In this document: piece by piece, positions 1 through 10,795 of the stretch
How positions within the stretch are numbered: position 1 is the first letter of the stretch
Layout: each line of letters starts with the position of its first letter
Source of the DNA: Litsea cubeba
Taxonomy: Eukaryota > Streptophyta > Magnoliopsida > Laurales > Lauraceae
NCBI GenBank assembly: GCA_012931725.1
Contig: CM022953.1
Coordinates: 62,183,419 to 62,247,418 of the forward strand
Reading direction: 5' to 3'
Length of the DNA: 64,000 nucleotides
The notes under the pieces: generated by a model
The model's database searches: none
Told to the model about the DNA's origin: nothing
The model's input: only the letters and a program-made list of their open reading frames with translations
Translations under genes and position numbers: made by a program

Positions 1-138
1 CTTGTGCTGCCCACAGCCAGGGTCCTCTGACTTCCTCATCTTCTCCCTTTCAGGTTCTCAGGCCACTCACCATCTTCGAAGGAGCATCAGACTCGAAATA
101 ACCTCCATTACAAAGTCCGTAATATTTAGGCACTTACA
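1..138 (+). repeat. 3' end of the 5' LTR of the Tat element
   Basis: These bases match the last part of the 3' LTR (from about 14198) with few differences. They end in the same ...CACTTACA, followed by the primer-binding site. The rest of this LTR, about 630 bases, lies left of the window. Confidence 0.9.
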
Positions 139-140
139 GT

Positions 141-158
141 TGGCGCCGTCTGTGGGGA
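141..158 (+). other. Primer-binding site of the Tat element
   Basis: TGGCGCCGTCTGTGGGGA starts two bases after the LTR. Its first nine bases fit the 3' end of plant tRNA-Asp (from memory of that tRNA). This would prime minus-strand DNA synthesis. Confidence 0.75.
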
Positions 159-185
159 AGCACTAACCCGATTTTCCCAAACACC

Positions 186-2012
186 ATGCCTCCCAAAGCT
201 AAGAGAGGCGGAGAAGCTGTGAGGGCGACAATCCTGCCACCCCCGGTCACTCCTCCTCAAAGGCGATCAGAGGCAAGATCCGGTGCAGTTGCAATCGAAG
301 AGCGCCCTGACACACACCTCTTCGTTCAGATCCCGTTCCCGGAGCGAATTGAAGACTCATCCCCGAATGAGGAGGTTATGCCTCCTCGGCGAGATGAACG
401 GTGACAGGAGCGTCCCTAGAGGGACAAATCTGTAGCGGTCAGTGGATCCCATCATTCCCGCCGCTTCACTGGTGACAGGGATGTCGCGGCCCAGAGCATC
501 CTTATCCAAGAACAAGAGAAGTTGATCCGGCAGCTCCAGCAGCAGTTTCGCAGCAGCCTGAGCACGAGGCAAAGGTCGGCCCCCAACCTTCCAGGAGTAG
601 GCCGACCCATCGATCCAAGATCGACGCCAGGCATCGATCCGAGATCGACCCGACCCATCAATCCGAGATCGACCTCAGGCAACACCTCGAGCGCAAGAGG
701 CAGCACCGGGCTTAGGACAAGGGCTCCAGCAAGAGTCTCTCGAAGAGAAGGTCAGAACCTCCCTTGGGGGACGAAGAAGACGAAGAAACACGGCTTGACA
801 GGCTCGTCAGGCAAGCGATCCGGCGTAATATGGAAGTCCTCTCTCGCAATCCTTCGCACGTATCCAGAGATGCCGGCTCATCTCCTTTCTCTCAGGAAGT
901 CAAGGATTTCCTCCTACCCAAAAGATTCAGCGTTCCAAGGTTCGTTCATTACGACGGCACCTCAGATCCGGCAGCGCATCTCCGACATTTCACTCAGAAG
1001 ATGTCGGTGTGGGGTGATGTCGATCATCTGAGCTGTAGAGTTTTCTTGTCAAGTTTGGGAGACCTCCCCCTCAAATGGTTTTACAGTCTCCCAGAAGGAT
1101 CGATCTCGAGTTGGTAACCAGTTGCGAAAACTCCTTCCTGGGGAAGTTCCAAGGCCCAGCGTCAATCCCGAAGACAGATGGCGACATCATGGCCCTCAAG
1201 ATGAGGTGGAACGAGAGCATTACCCAGTTCGCTAAGGAGATTCTGGACCGTATATAGCCAGATCGAGAACTCCAACGATGAAGTGGCGATCAGGTCCTTC
1301 CAGCACGCCCTGTTTGTCGGGCAATGACCTTCGCAAAGAGCTGGTTGGGAGCCCCGTGACCTCAGTGGAAGCACTAATGGCCAGGGTAAACAAATACGTT
1401 GCCCAAGAGCAAGACGAAGTCAGGGCCAAGGAGAGCTTCGGCATCTTTAAGTCCACCTCCAAAGGCCAGACCAAGGCCGAAGACCAAGCCAGCCAGCACG
1501 ACCGCCACCCCTCCAAGAACCCTTTTCCAAGTGGGAAAGAAGGACGTTTCAGAGGGAAGAAATGGATCGATAGCGAGCCTCCACCAGCTCGGCAACAGCC
1601 TCGTTCCTCAACAGGGATGATGGCAAGAAGCCTAGGCCAAGTGTCCACAGTATTCATGGAGCGAGCCCACAAGATACTGAACAAGATTAAAGACCAGCCT
1701 TACTTCAGCTGGCCGCAGCCTATGCAGGGCAACCCCGCCAGCCGAAACTAGAGTAAGTTTTGCGCCTATCACAAGCAGAAGGGGCACGACACCGAAGACT
1801 GCTTCTCCCTCAAGTCACACCTCGAAAAGCTCGTCAAGGAAGGACACTTGAAGGAGTATGTGAAGGGAGGGGGCGTGAACACCAGCCGAGCTCAGCGCCA
1901 AGATGACGGAGCCCACTACAGCGATGAATCGAAAAAACTTATCAGTGTCATCCACCTGGCTCCCGCCCCAAGGGGGAGTAACCACGCCCGGGCCGAGGTC
2001 GGGAGGGCCGCG
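186..2012 (+). pseudogene. gag polyprotein region, frame-broken
   Basis: Encodes the retrotransposon structural (capsid/nucleocapsid) protein. A start at 186 (MPPKAKRGG...) opens the reading. The capsid-like retrotransposon gag core is clear at 764-1117 (motifs HYDGTSDPAAHLRHF and LKWFYSLPEGSISSW). The frame then shifts near 1117 and again near 1250, and continues from 1278 (GNDLRKELVGSP, VNKYVAQEQDE). A zinc-knuckle-like motif, FCAYHKQKGHDTEDC, lies near 1756-1800 just after an in-frame TAG at 1749. At least two indels and one stop prevent a full product. The identification is firm; exact indel sites are approximate. Confidence 0.85.
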
Positions 2013-2540
2013 CACGGTAAATAGGTGCTAACTGCCGAGCTCGACCAGCGTTCGAAAAGCTCGGAAGGAGAAGCCCATGATTTATTTCTCTGAGGAAGAC
2101 TTGGAGGGTGTCCAGCTCCCCCCATAACGACCCAGCTGATCGTTACCCTCAAACTCAAGTAACTGCATAGTCAAAGTATCCTCGTCGACCTGGAAGCTCT
2201 TCCGAGATCCTTTACTTCGATTGCTTCAGGAGGATGGGCCCTCAGAGAAGGAAAATCTGGAGGAAGCACAGACTCCCCCTTATAGGCTTCAACGCCAAAC
2301 CAGTATATCTCAAAGGTAAGATCTCCCTCACGGTCCAAGTCGAAGGCGCCTCCATATTGCCGACTTCCTTGTGGTAGATGCACCGTCTCCCTATAATGCT
2401 ATAAGTGGGAGAACATGGTTGCACAGCATGGAAGCAATACTTCCACCCACCACCAGAAGCTTAAATTCCCCTTAGAGGACAAGAACGGCGGAAATAAAGT
2501 GGTCACTGTCAGGGGCGACCAGCAGGCGGCCAAGTAGTGT
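2013..2540 (+). pseudogene. Retroviral-type aspartic protease region, active-site frame broken
   Basis: Lies between the gag zinc knuckle and RT, where the protease is expected. Upstream, FSEEDLEGVQLP (near 2085-2125) is typical of the segment before the protease. At 2181-2189 the frame reads ILVD, the start of the Asp-Thr-Gly active-site block. The rest of the block (GSSSEILYFDCF) continues in another frame from 2192, so one base is missing between 2189 and 2190, inside the catalytic triplet. Later pieces are scattered over frames with stops. This copy should have no active protease. Confidence 0.7.
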
Positions 2541-2543
2541 CTA

Positions 2544-3600
2544 ATGGCCGGAGTACCCAGAGAAAAGGAGCCGCAGCAAGTGAACATGGCCGAGTTGGAA
2601 GACGAGCTTGAAAAGGTTGGCCGCGATCCCGAAAAGAAGAGCGTAGAGAATTTGACCGAGCTCAGACTCGATCCCACCGATCCCGAGCGCCACTTCCTGA
2701 TTGGCAGTCAGCTTGCCGAGACGGAAAAGGCCGAGCTCATCAGTCTACTATTCAGAAACAAGGAGGTCTTCGCCTGGACCCCCTACGAGATGCCCGGCAT
2801 TAATCCCGAAGTTATGTGCCACAGGCTCAGCGTGGACCCTCAACACAAACCAGTGGTGCAGAAGTCACGCAGGACGGCGTACTGCAGTCAGAGGCAGTAG
2901 TCGAAGAGGTCGGAAAGTTACTAGAGGCGAAGGCGATCAGAGAGGTCAAGTATCCGAAGTGGCTGGCGAATACAGTGGTCGTCAAAAAGAAAACTGGGAA
3001 ATGGAGAGTCTGCGTCGATTTCACTGACCAAAACAAGGCATGTCCCAAAGACAGCTTCCCACTCCCAAAAATCGACCAGTTGATCGACGCCACTACTGGC
3101 CACGACAGGATGAGCTTCCTCGATGCTTATCGAGGCTACCACCAAATACCGATGTACGAGCCTGACGAGGAGAATACTACATTCATAATGCCCAGAGGCA
3201 TTTACTGTTACAAGGTAATGCCCTTTGGACTCAAGAACGCAGGGGCCACCTACCAAAGGCTGGTCACGAAGATGTTCCAGGCCCAGCTAGGTAAGACAGT
3301 GGAGGTCTACATTGACGACATGGTCGTCAAGTCCAAGCAGTCCCAGGACCACCTGGCCGACCTCAGTCAGGTGTTTGAGATACTTAAGAGGTTCAAGCTG
3401 AAACTCAACGCCTCCAAATGTGCGTTCGGCGTCGGTTCCGGCAAATTCCTTGGAAGCCTGGTCTATAGAAGAGGAATTGAAGCCAATCTAGATTAGATCA
3501 AGGCAATCCTTGGAATACAAAGTCAAACGACAACGAAGCAGGTCCAGAAGCTCACCGGCATGGCTGCCGCACTCAATCACTTCGTCAGCAGATCATCAGA
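2544..3600 (+). pseudogene. Reverse transcriptase domain of pol, nearly intact
   Basis: Copies element RNA into DNA. The lead-in (2544-2870, with AELISLLFRNKEVFAW and DPERHFLIGSQL) is in a different frame from the core, so an indel lies near 2870-2890. The core at 2890-3496 shows the Ty3 RT blocks in order: KWLANTVVVKKKTGKWRVCV, DFTDQNKACPKDSFPLP, SFLDAYRGYHQI, MPFGLKNAGATYQRL, the catalytic YIDDM (about 3309-3323), and LKLNASKCAFGV. TAG stops the frame at 3494. The same frame then reads KLTGMAAALNHFVSRSSDRC until a single-base deletion near 3620 moves it into the RNase H frame. Confidence 0.92.
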
Positions 3601-3603
3601 TAG

Positions 3604-4194
3604 ATGCAGGCCTTTCTTCAACTGGTCAAGAAAAACCTGAAATTCCATTGGACACCGGAATGCGATGAAGCACTGCAAAGGCTCAAAGCCTATCTCTCCT
3701 CGCCTCCCCTGCTCTCAACTCCGAAACAGGGAGAGGTGCTCTACCTCTACTTCGCGGTCTCGGATCATGCAGTCAGTTCGGTCCTCATTAGAGAGGATGA
3801 CAAACAACAAATGTCAATTTACTACACGAGCAAAATCATGCTTGATACCGAGACCAAGTACCTCCCAATGGAGAAGCTCGCGTTGGCACTCGTCAGTGCT
3901 TCTCGCAAGCTCTCCCACTATTTCCAAGCCTTCTCCATCGTGGTCGTGACGAAACACCCACTCGGAGCGGTCTTCAGGAAGGCCGACTTCTCTGGACAAA
4001 TTTTGAAATGGGCCGTCGAACTGGGGCAATACGATATCAAATACCATCCTAGAACGGCGGTCAAAGCTCAAGTTCTGGCAGATTTCATCGTCGAATTCAC
4101 CTCTCCAAGCTCGGCCCCGACCCCGCTCGGCGCCGACCTGGGGGGCAGGAGGCATGAGGACGAGGTCACTGGGATGGACCAAGAGCAGGCCTAG
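3604..4194 (+). pseudogene. Ty3/gypsy RNase H domain and connector
   Basis: Removes the RNA strand during reverse transcription. Visible: KKNLKFHWTPECDEALQRLK, then LYLYFAVSDHAVSSVLIRED (the RNase H block), YYTSKIMLDTETKYLPMEKL, HYFQAFSIVVVT, and the tail KWAVELGQYDIKYHPRTAVK / AQVLADFIVEF. All of this matches the RT-linked RNase H of plant gypsy elements. TAG ends the frame at 4192-4194, but the next domain continues in the same frame, so this is one point mutation. Confidence 0.88.
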
Positions 4195-4770
4195 AACCGA
4201 TTCCTCACTTCCGCTTGGAAGGTATTCGTTGATGGATCCTCTACCCCCAAGAGGGCTGGCGCCGGCGTAGTCCTTCAATCTCCAGAGGGATTGGTTATCG
4301 AGCAAGCCCTCACCCTTGATTTTAAAGCATCCAATAACGAGGCAGAGTACGAGGCCCTAATAGCTGGGTTGAACAGCGCTAAAATCCTAGGAGCTCAACA
4401 ACTAGCGATTTTCAGTGATTCACAGTTGGTAACGAGCCAGCTGACCAGAGACTACCAGGCTCGCGACGACAGGATGGCCGCCTACTTAGCGCAAGCAAAA
4501 AAGCTTCTCTCACAGTTCCAAAAAGCCAAAGTCAGGCGGATCGGTAGGGACTCCAATTCTCATGCCGACACCCTCGCCAGCCTAGCTTCAGCGGTTGAGG
4601 TAGGATCGCTAGAGAGGCCAAGCACGGAGCTCCCTCCACCTCGGCAAATTCTATGCGTCAATCTCGGCCCGAGCTGGATGGACGAAATCATCACCTTCCT
4701 TAAAAATGACCAGCTCCCCGAAGACAAGAACGAAGCTCGCCGAATCAGACTGAGAGCAGCTCGATTTTGG
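4195..4770 (+). pseudogene. Second, archaeal-type RNase H domain (Tat hallmark)
   Basis: Follows RNase H in frame after the TAG. Catalytic blocks visible in order: WKVFVDGSS (Asp), NNEAEYEALIAGL (Glu), IFSDSQLVTSQL (Asp) and SNSHADTLASLAS (Asp). A duplicated RNase H of this type between the normal RNase H and integrase is characteristic of Tat/Ogre elements (established knowledge). The acidic residues look intact here even though the element as a whole is broken. Confidence 0.88.
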
Positions 4771-5913
4771 TTGAGCCCACAGGGCAAGCTCTACAGAAAG
4801 TCCTTCACCGGACCCTACCTTCAATGCGTCTACCCTGACAATGTCAACGATTTCCTCTACGAGATGCATGAAGGAATCTGCGGAAGCCATATCGGTGGAC
4901 GATCGTTGGCATACCGGGCTATCAGCCAGGGTTACTGGTGGCTGTACATGCAGACAGACGCGCAGAAATACACCTAGAAGTGCGAAAAGTGCCAGAAGTT
5001 TTCACACTCCCTCCACCAGCCAGCTCAGGATCTGAGTCCACTATCCAGCCCATGGCCTTTCACCCAATGGGGACTGGACATCATAGGACCTCTCCACCGA
5101 GCTCCGGGAAATAAGAGGTGGCTGATAGTAGCCACTGACTATTTCACCAAGTGGATAGAAACAGAAGCACTCTCCTCCATCACCGAGCATGATTTGAAGA
5201 ATTTTGTTTGGCGAAACATCGTCACGAGGTTCGGAATTCCACGGACCTTAATCTTAGATAACGGGACTCAGTTCGATTCCAACCTCTTCAAAACCTTCTG
5301 TCAGGGGCTCGGCATCAAAAATCATTACTCCACCGTAGCATACCCCCAGAGTAACGATCAAGCCGAGATCTCCAACAAGGTGATGCTCGACGGACTCAAG
5401 AAGAGGCTCGATCGAGCCAAAGGAAGATGGGTGGAAGAACTACCGAGCGTCCTGTGGGCATACAGGACGACGCCAAGATGCTCCACCTCGGCAACACCTT
5501 TCTCCCTCGCCTACGGTATGGAAGCCGTGATTTCGCTTGAGATCGGTCTCCCGACCTTGAGATCGAAACTCTTCGACCAAAGCCATAACGACGTGAACTT
5601 GACCCGAGAACTAGACCTAGCCGAAGAGCGCAGAGAAGCAGCGGCCGTCCGTCTGGCTGCCTATCAATAGCAGTTAGCCAGGGGCTACAACCAAAGGGTC
5701 AGAGAGAGGAAATTCTCAGTCGGGGAACTCGTCTTGAAGAAGTCACTCCCGCAGGACAAAGATCCAAACCACGACAAGTTGGCGCCAAACTGGCACGGAC
5801 CGTTCAAAGTCACTGAGGTCTGCGGTCATTCGGCATACAAGCTTGAGAACATGGATGGCAAACAATTGCCACGGCCATGGAACGCAACGCACCTCAAGAA
5901 TTTCTATTTCTGA
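4771..5913 (+). pseudogene. Integrase domain, broken by two TAG codons
   Basis: Inserts the element's DNA copy into the host genome. The HHCC zinc site is seen as HEGICGSHIGG and, after a TAG at 4975, KCEKCQKF. The catalytic core follows: WGLDIIGPLHRAPGNKRWL (Asp), ILDNGTQFDS (Asp) and HYSTVAYPQSNDQAE (Glu), so the D,D,E triad is retained. TAG recurs at 5668. The C-terminal region (RKFSVGELVLKKSLPQD, LAPNWHGPFKVTEV, NATHLKNFYF) ends at a TGA at 5911-5913. All segments share one frame. Confidence 0.9.
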
Positions 5914-6020
5914 ATTGTAACTAATTTTTGAAGAGCAATAAAAGCACTTTGTTCCTTGTCCCCCTCAATTCTCTCCAGAACATAGAACTCTCCAACGGCG
6001 CCTAAGGGACTACACGTCTC
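5914..6020 (+). other. Spacer between pol and the tandem array
   Basis: Short noncoding stretch with an AATAAA at 5938-5943 just after the pol stop. It leads into the 79-bp repeats. No ORF is supported. Confidence 0.4.
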
Positions 6021-6294
6021 GGGTCTTCTCCATTTCGCGTTATGAGAGCACCTCGGCACTCTTGCCAGGTTGCTGGCGCGCCCCTAGCGACGTGCCAGTG
6101 GGTCTTCTCCATTTCGCGTTATGAGAGCACCTCGGCACTCTTGCCAGGTTGCCGGCGCCCCTGGCAATGAGCCAGTGGGTCTTCTCCATTTCACGTTATG
6201 AGAGCACCTCGGCACTCTTGCCAGGTTGCCGGCGCGCCCCTGGCGACGGGCCAATGGGTCTTCTCCATTTCGCGTTATGAGAGCACCTCAGCAC
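6021..6294 (+). repeat. 79-bp tandem array, left part (about 3.5 units)
   Basis: Units begin at GGGTCTTCTCCATTTCGCGT at 6021, 6100, 6177 and 6256, giving a 77-79 bp period. Units are GC-rich and differ at few sites. The array stops abruptly at 6294, where a TG...CA element begins, and resumes at 9921. It occupies the Tat 3' noncoding region. Confidence 0.92.
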
Positions 6295-7138
6295 TGTCAC
6301 ACCCCGAAACCGGGCCCTGCAGTGATCCGACCTCGGGATGCGAAATTTTGGGATAAATTTGAAACTTTTGTTATATTTCCCATGATCCGCGTCGCACGCA
6401 ACCAATAACATAAAGCCATCACATAAGCAGACTGGCACAAACCATAAGTCAAAGCACACTGAGCTGGTAGTAACAAGACTATTAAATTTCCCACATATTC
6501 AAATTACAATTAACAAATGTCTTAATTACAAACCCAATGAAAAAGGCTAACAAAGCCATACAAATAAACCACTAAGTGACATACTACCCCAAGTGATTTT
6601 ACGAGCTCCGGTGCCAAACTTGACATCTAGATGATATCAATGGGCAGCCTCTCACGTCAGACCTGCGGTTCCACCGCCTCCTCCGATCAAACACCTAAAA
6701 ACAGAAAGAGAAGAAACTGGCACCAAACAAAAAGGGTCAGACACGACGGTCTGGAAGCAAATAAACAAGTAATATGTAACACAGGCATTTATAAAACCTT
6801 ATGGAATCATTGTAAAACCATTTAAAGAGTCTAAACAATAATAGCATTAAATCATGATAAAATGATCGAAAGACCAAACATAAATATCAAAGCAAACAGA
6901 TGAACAAACTCTGAGCATAAATATCTTGAAAAGGTAACAGCCTACGTAAAACATTTAATAGTTGGAAATACATTTCAAATCCTGAATAATAGCGACAATA
7001 TGATAAATGATCGATTTCATAAACATTAACGAATTCAAAGCATAAAGAGTATGAACAACCAGAATCATAAAACAAAGTAATAAACAGAAAAAACATTGGC
7101 AACCACACCTAGCTATATTCTCCTATTACCGAAGTAAC

Positions 7139-7265
7139 ACGAGCAGACAGAACCGTAGCCACTACATGTGGGACCGGAAATAGAATCAGAACCGTAGCCA
7201 TACAAATGGGACCGGCAGATAAAAATCAGAACCGTAGCCACTACGCGTGGGACTGGCAGATAGAA
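7139..7265. repeat. Short tandem repeats (CAGAACCGTAGCCACTAC units)
   Basis: Three imperfect copies of CAGAACCGTAGCCAYTAC followed by GTGGGACYGGCAGATA, inside the nested element. Confidence 0.75.
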
Positions 7266-7415
7266 ATCGTTGCCATGGTCGGTACAGACAGAATCCAAAC
7301 TGCAGCTGGCGGACAAATTAAAGATCCCAAGCCGGGTGATCAGCCCGACAAGGTGACCTAAGCCAGTGGTGCCTTTAGTTTTCAAAACCCAAACCGATAC
7401 AACTCAAACCATAAT

Positions 7416-7565
7416 AATCCCTTTGGCTCATGGGCTCACACTACAAAGCTCCGGCCCCATCTTGCCTCGAGGTTTTATTTTTGAAATAATAGTCTCTTTG
7501 GCTCATGGGCTCACACTACAAAGCTCTGGCCCCGTCTTGCCTCGAGGTTTTATTTTCAAAATACT
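7416..7565. repeat. Tandem duplication of about 72 bp
   Basis: CTTTGGCTCATGGGCTCACA through CTCGAGGTTTTATTTT occurs twice head to tail (near 7420 and 7496) with few differences, inside the nested element. Confidence 0.8.
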
Positions 7566-8119
7566 AGTCTTATCAAAATAATAGTCTCATCGAAGAAATC
7601 CCGAATGTGGCGAACCACTCCAATCTCCTTCCAAATCGATTCGGAGAAAACATACGAATTTTCAGGGTAAACCACTCGAATACACATCAAAGTAATTTGT
7701 ATAAAACCATGCGATCAATCCTTTCGAACATGGAAAACCACATGATTTTATAACAAATCACCGATGCTATTCAAATTAGTTTACCGAAGAATACAAATAC
7801 AATCTTTGACTTGAAATGGAATGGATAGTGGAGAATGACTTAATGACTTACCAAGGAACCATCTCAATACACATTTAACCTTTAAACATTGATTAATAAA
7901 GAGTATGTTTGATGCCAATGAAAATCCACAACATTTAAATGATAAAGTGCGTATTGAGACTTGAAAGGTTCCCGGGTAATTTCACATACGCTCATTCTCT
8001 CATTGATCCCATTCCCATTTCACAATTTTCAAGTTTCACAAGTAATCCCAAACTCTTTAAATCAGGCCGACAGCTGACCTTAACCCAAGCCCCAAAACAG
8101 TCTACTCATTTAGCCCAAA

Positions 8120-8580
8120 ACAGCCCTTAATTTGCTCAAGCAACAGGTCTTAAAACAGTCCAAAAACTGACCTTGAATGGCCCAAGAAACAGGTCGTAAG
8201 ACAGCCCAAAAACTAACCTTGAATGGCCTACAAAACAGTTCTTAAAATAGCCCAAAAACTAACCTTGAATGGCCCATAAAGCAGGTCTTAAAACAGCCCA
8301 AAAACTAACCTTGAATGGCCCACAAAATAGGTCTTAAAACAGCCCAAAAACTAACCTTGAATGGCCCACAAAACAGGTCTTAAAACAACCCAAAAAAACT
8401 AACCTTGAATGGCCCACAAAGCAGGTCTTAAAACAGCCCAAAAAGTAACCTTGAATGGCCCACAAAACAGGTCTTAAAACAGCCCAAAAACTAACCTTCA
8501 ATGGCCCACAAAACAGGTCTTAAAACAGCCCAAAACTAACCTTGAATGGCCACAAAACAGGTTGGGAATTGGCCTAAAAA
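8120..8580. repeat. Tandem array with a period of about 47 bp
   Basis: About nine copies of a unit containing CTAACCTTGAATGGCCCACA and AACAGGTCTTAAAACAGCCC. More degenerate AACAGGCC repeats continue to about 8660. Lies inside the nested element. Confidence 0.88.
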
Positions 8581-9920
8581 CAAGCTGGAACAGGGCCTTA
8601 AACAGGCTGAAAATAGGCCTCAAAACAGGGCCTTAAACAGCCCAGAAATTGGGCCAAAAACAGCCCATTCCAGAAGCCTGGCTCGCTATAGCGAGCTGGG
8701 CTTCTGTCCAGCCCGTGCAGGGGGGTTTTTCTCCCCTGATTTCAGCACTTCTTCCCCTCCATTTGATTTTTGTTTCCCTACCACTTCCTCTACATCAAAT
8801 CTAACATACTTTGGGCTTCTCCTTGCCACACCAAATCCATTAAAACAACCATACATGAAAATCATTCCATTCTTATTCCAAAAATCAAATGTGAACCATT
8901 TCATTCATCAAATTACTAAAAATCTGAAACATAAATAGCTGATCCAAAGATGATTAGTTGAAGGACAAAACCAAGATTTAATACTAAACAATAATTTAAA
9001 GAAGATTAAACACAAACCATTGCTTAAACCTTTCAAGGATAAAACTATATACCATAAGGGAAACATAAGATAGGATAGGAAATTCATGAAATCATTCATC
9101 TTAAACAATAATCATCACATTAGCTGAATATTTTACTTGCCTCTAGCCAAGAATAGGGGGCAAATCAATCCAAGAGCACCTCTCTAATAGCAAAGCCCCA
9201 AATCTTTGGGTGTTCCAAACAAGAAGAAGGGCTTGAAGAGGAGGGTTGTCCTAGCCCAATGTTCTTGAAAATGGGGTCTTTGGAATGCTTGAGAGATGAG
9301 GAAGAAGAAGGTGAGATCAATCCTCCATGAAATCTCCAAGAGATAGGTGTTCCAGAGGAGAGAGAAAGTTGCTGGAAGAGAGGGAAACCCTTGGCTCCAA
9401 AACGTGCAGGAAAAGAGAATGGAGGAGAAGAAGAAAGCTCTCCCTCTTATAAGATGGGTTTGTGGGCCCCGATCTTCACAAGGCTGAAACTAACATTTGT
9501 GGGTCCCGAATGAAAACGACGAAGAAGACAAAAACGATTAGTATATTTTCCCCAAATTCTGAAATTTTCGAAATTTATGGACAGATTTAGTGAAAATGTC
9601 ATTTTTGCCCATTTTTCTCGAAAAAACGCAATTTCAGAGCATCAAATCAAAATGGTCAAAGCATGAAAGTTGTTAATCTTAATGAGATGAGTCAAAATAA
9701 ACCAAATTTGGAATTTTTACAAATCAAGAGTAATTCCTCGTAAAAATACATAGTACAAAGCCGGGTCAAACTAAAGTCAACGGTCTTCAAAAATCTCCAA
9801 GGCTATGAAAAATCTAGTCAAACTCAAAGACAAAGTCAAACCAACTCAAATCTCGCTTAAAAAGTTAAACCACGATTAAAACAATACTAAATAGAGAAAT
9901 TGGGGGGTCGGGGTCTTACA

Positions 9921-10500
9921 GGCACTCTTGCCAGGTTGCCGGCGCGCCCCTGGCGATGTGCCAATGGGTCTCATCCATTTCGCGTTATGAGCAGCACCTC
10001 GGCACTCTTGCCAGGTTGCCGGCGCGCCCCTGGCGACGGGCCAGTGGGTCTTTTCCATTTCGTGTTATGAGAGCACCTCGGCACTCTTGCCAGGTTGCCG
10101 GCGAGCCCCTGGCGACGCGCCAGTGGGTCTTCTCCATTTCGCGTTATGAGACCACCTCGGCACTCTTGCCAAGTTGCTGGCGCGCCCTGGCGACGAGCCA
10201 GTGGGTCTTCTCCATTTCGTGTTATGAGAGCACCTCGGCACTCTTGCCAGGTTGCCGGCGCGCCCCTGGCGACGAGCCAGTGGGTCTTCTCCATTTCGCG
10301 TTATGAGGGCACCTCGGCACTCTTGCCAGGTTGACGGCGCGCCCCTGGCGACGAGCCAGTGGGTCTTCTCCATTTCGCGTTATGAGGGCACCTCGGCACT
10401 CTTGCCAGGTTGCCGGCGCGCCCCTGGCGACGAGCCAGTGGGTCTTCTCCATTCCGCGTTATGAGGACACCTCGGCACTCATGCCAGGTTGCCGACGCGC
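9921..10500 (+). repeat. 79-bp tandem array, right part (7+ units)
   Basis: Continuation of the array interrupted at 6294. Units start with GGGTCT at 9966, 10046, 10125, 10203, 10282, 10361 and 10440. Apparent long ORFs on both strands here arise only from the repeat and are not genes. Confidence 0.92.
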
Positions 10501-10795
10501 TATTTACATATCTATCGATGGGGTAGCAATCCTAATGATATAATCCAGGGCCAACCTGGGGGCAGTTTGGCATCTATCCCTACCGAGCTCATATACTTAT
10601 GCAGAATATTTGACAAGCAAAAAACATACACGACAAGGAAAGTGACCCAGATAGTTGCCAGAGAAAACTTCAATTGTATTGAATCTTCGTTCATTACATA
10701 AGACAACGGATACAATTGAAAAACAAGAAAGATACATTAGAAACAACAGCAAACAAAAAATTTCTACGAGCAGAACCGACAAGACCGGCCCGAAG
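10501..10795. other. Noncoding part of the Tat element
   Basis: Unique sequence between the 79-bp array and the end of the antisense ORF. It would be the antisense transcript's 3' UTR. No motif recognised. Confidence 0.4.

Larger units (their letters stand above)
6295..9920 (+). mobile_element. Nested 3.6-kb TG...CA element (solo long LTR or non-autonomous LTR element)
   Basis: Starts TGTCACACCCC and ends GGGGTCTTACA, near-inverted ends as in LTRs. It interrupts the 79-bp array and is flanked by a near-perfect 5-bp target duplication (AGCAC at 6290-6294, GGCAC at 9921-9925). No gag or pol motifs were found. Similar ends and length occur in Tekay/Del-type chromovirus LTRs, so a solo LTR is the best guess (inference). 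Sequence at 25487-29065 has a similar layout. The strand is not determined by coding content. Confidence 0.65.

Noticed and set aside
1232..1684. Minus-strand ORF of 150 codons opposite gag
   Set aside because: It lies opposite convincing gag motifs on the plus strand and shows no domain of its own.
3814..4305. Minus-strand ORF of 163 codons opposite RNase H
   Set aside because: Shadow of the pol reading frame; no recognisable domain.
3494..5670. TAG readthrough or recoding as an explanation for the repeated TAG codons
   Set aside because: Frameshifts and other stops in the same element show ordinary decay; mutation bias is simpler.
9876..10543. Several overlapping ORFs of 60-116 residues on both strands
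   Set aside because: They arise from the 79-bp repeat; the peptides are repeats of the same translated unit and match no family.
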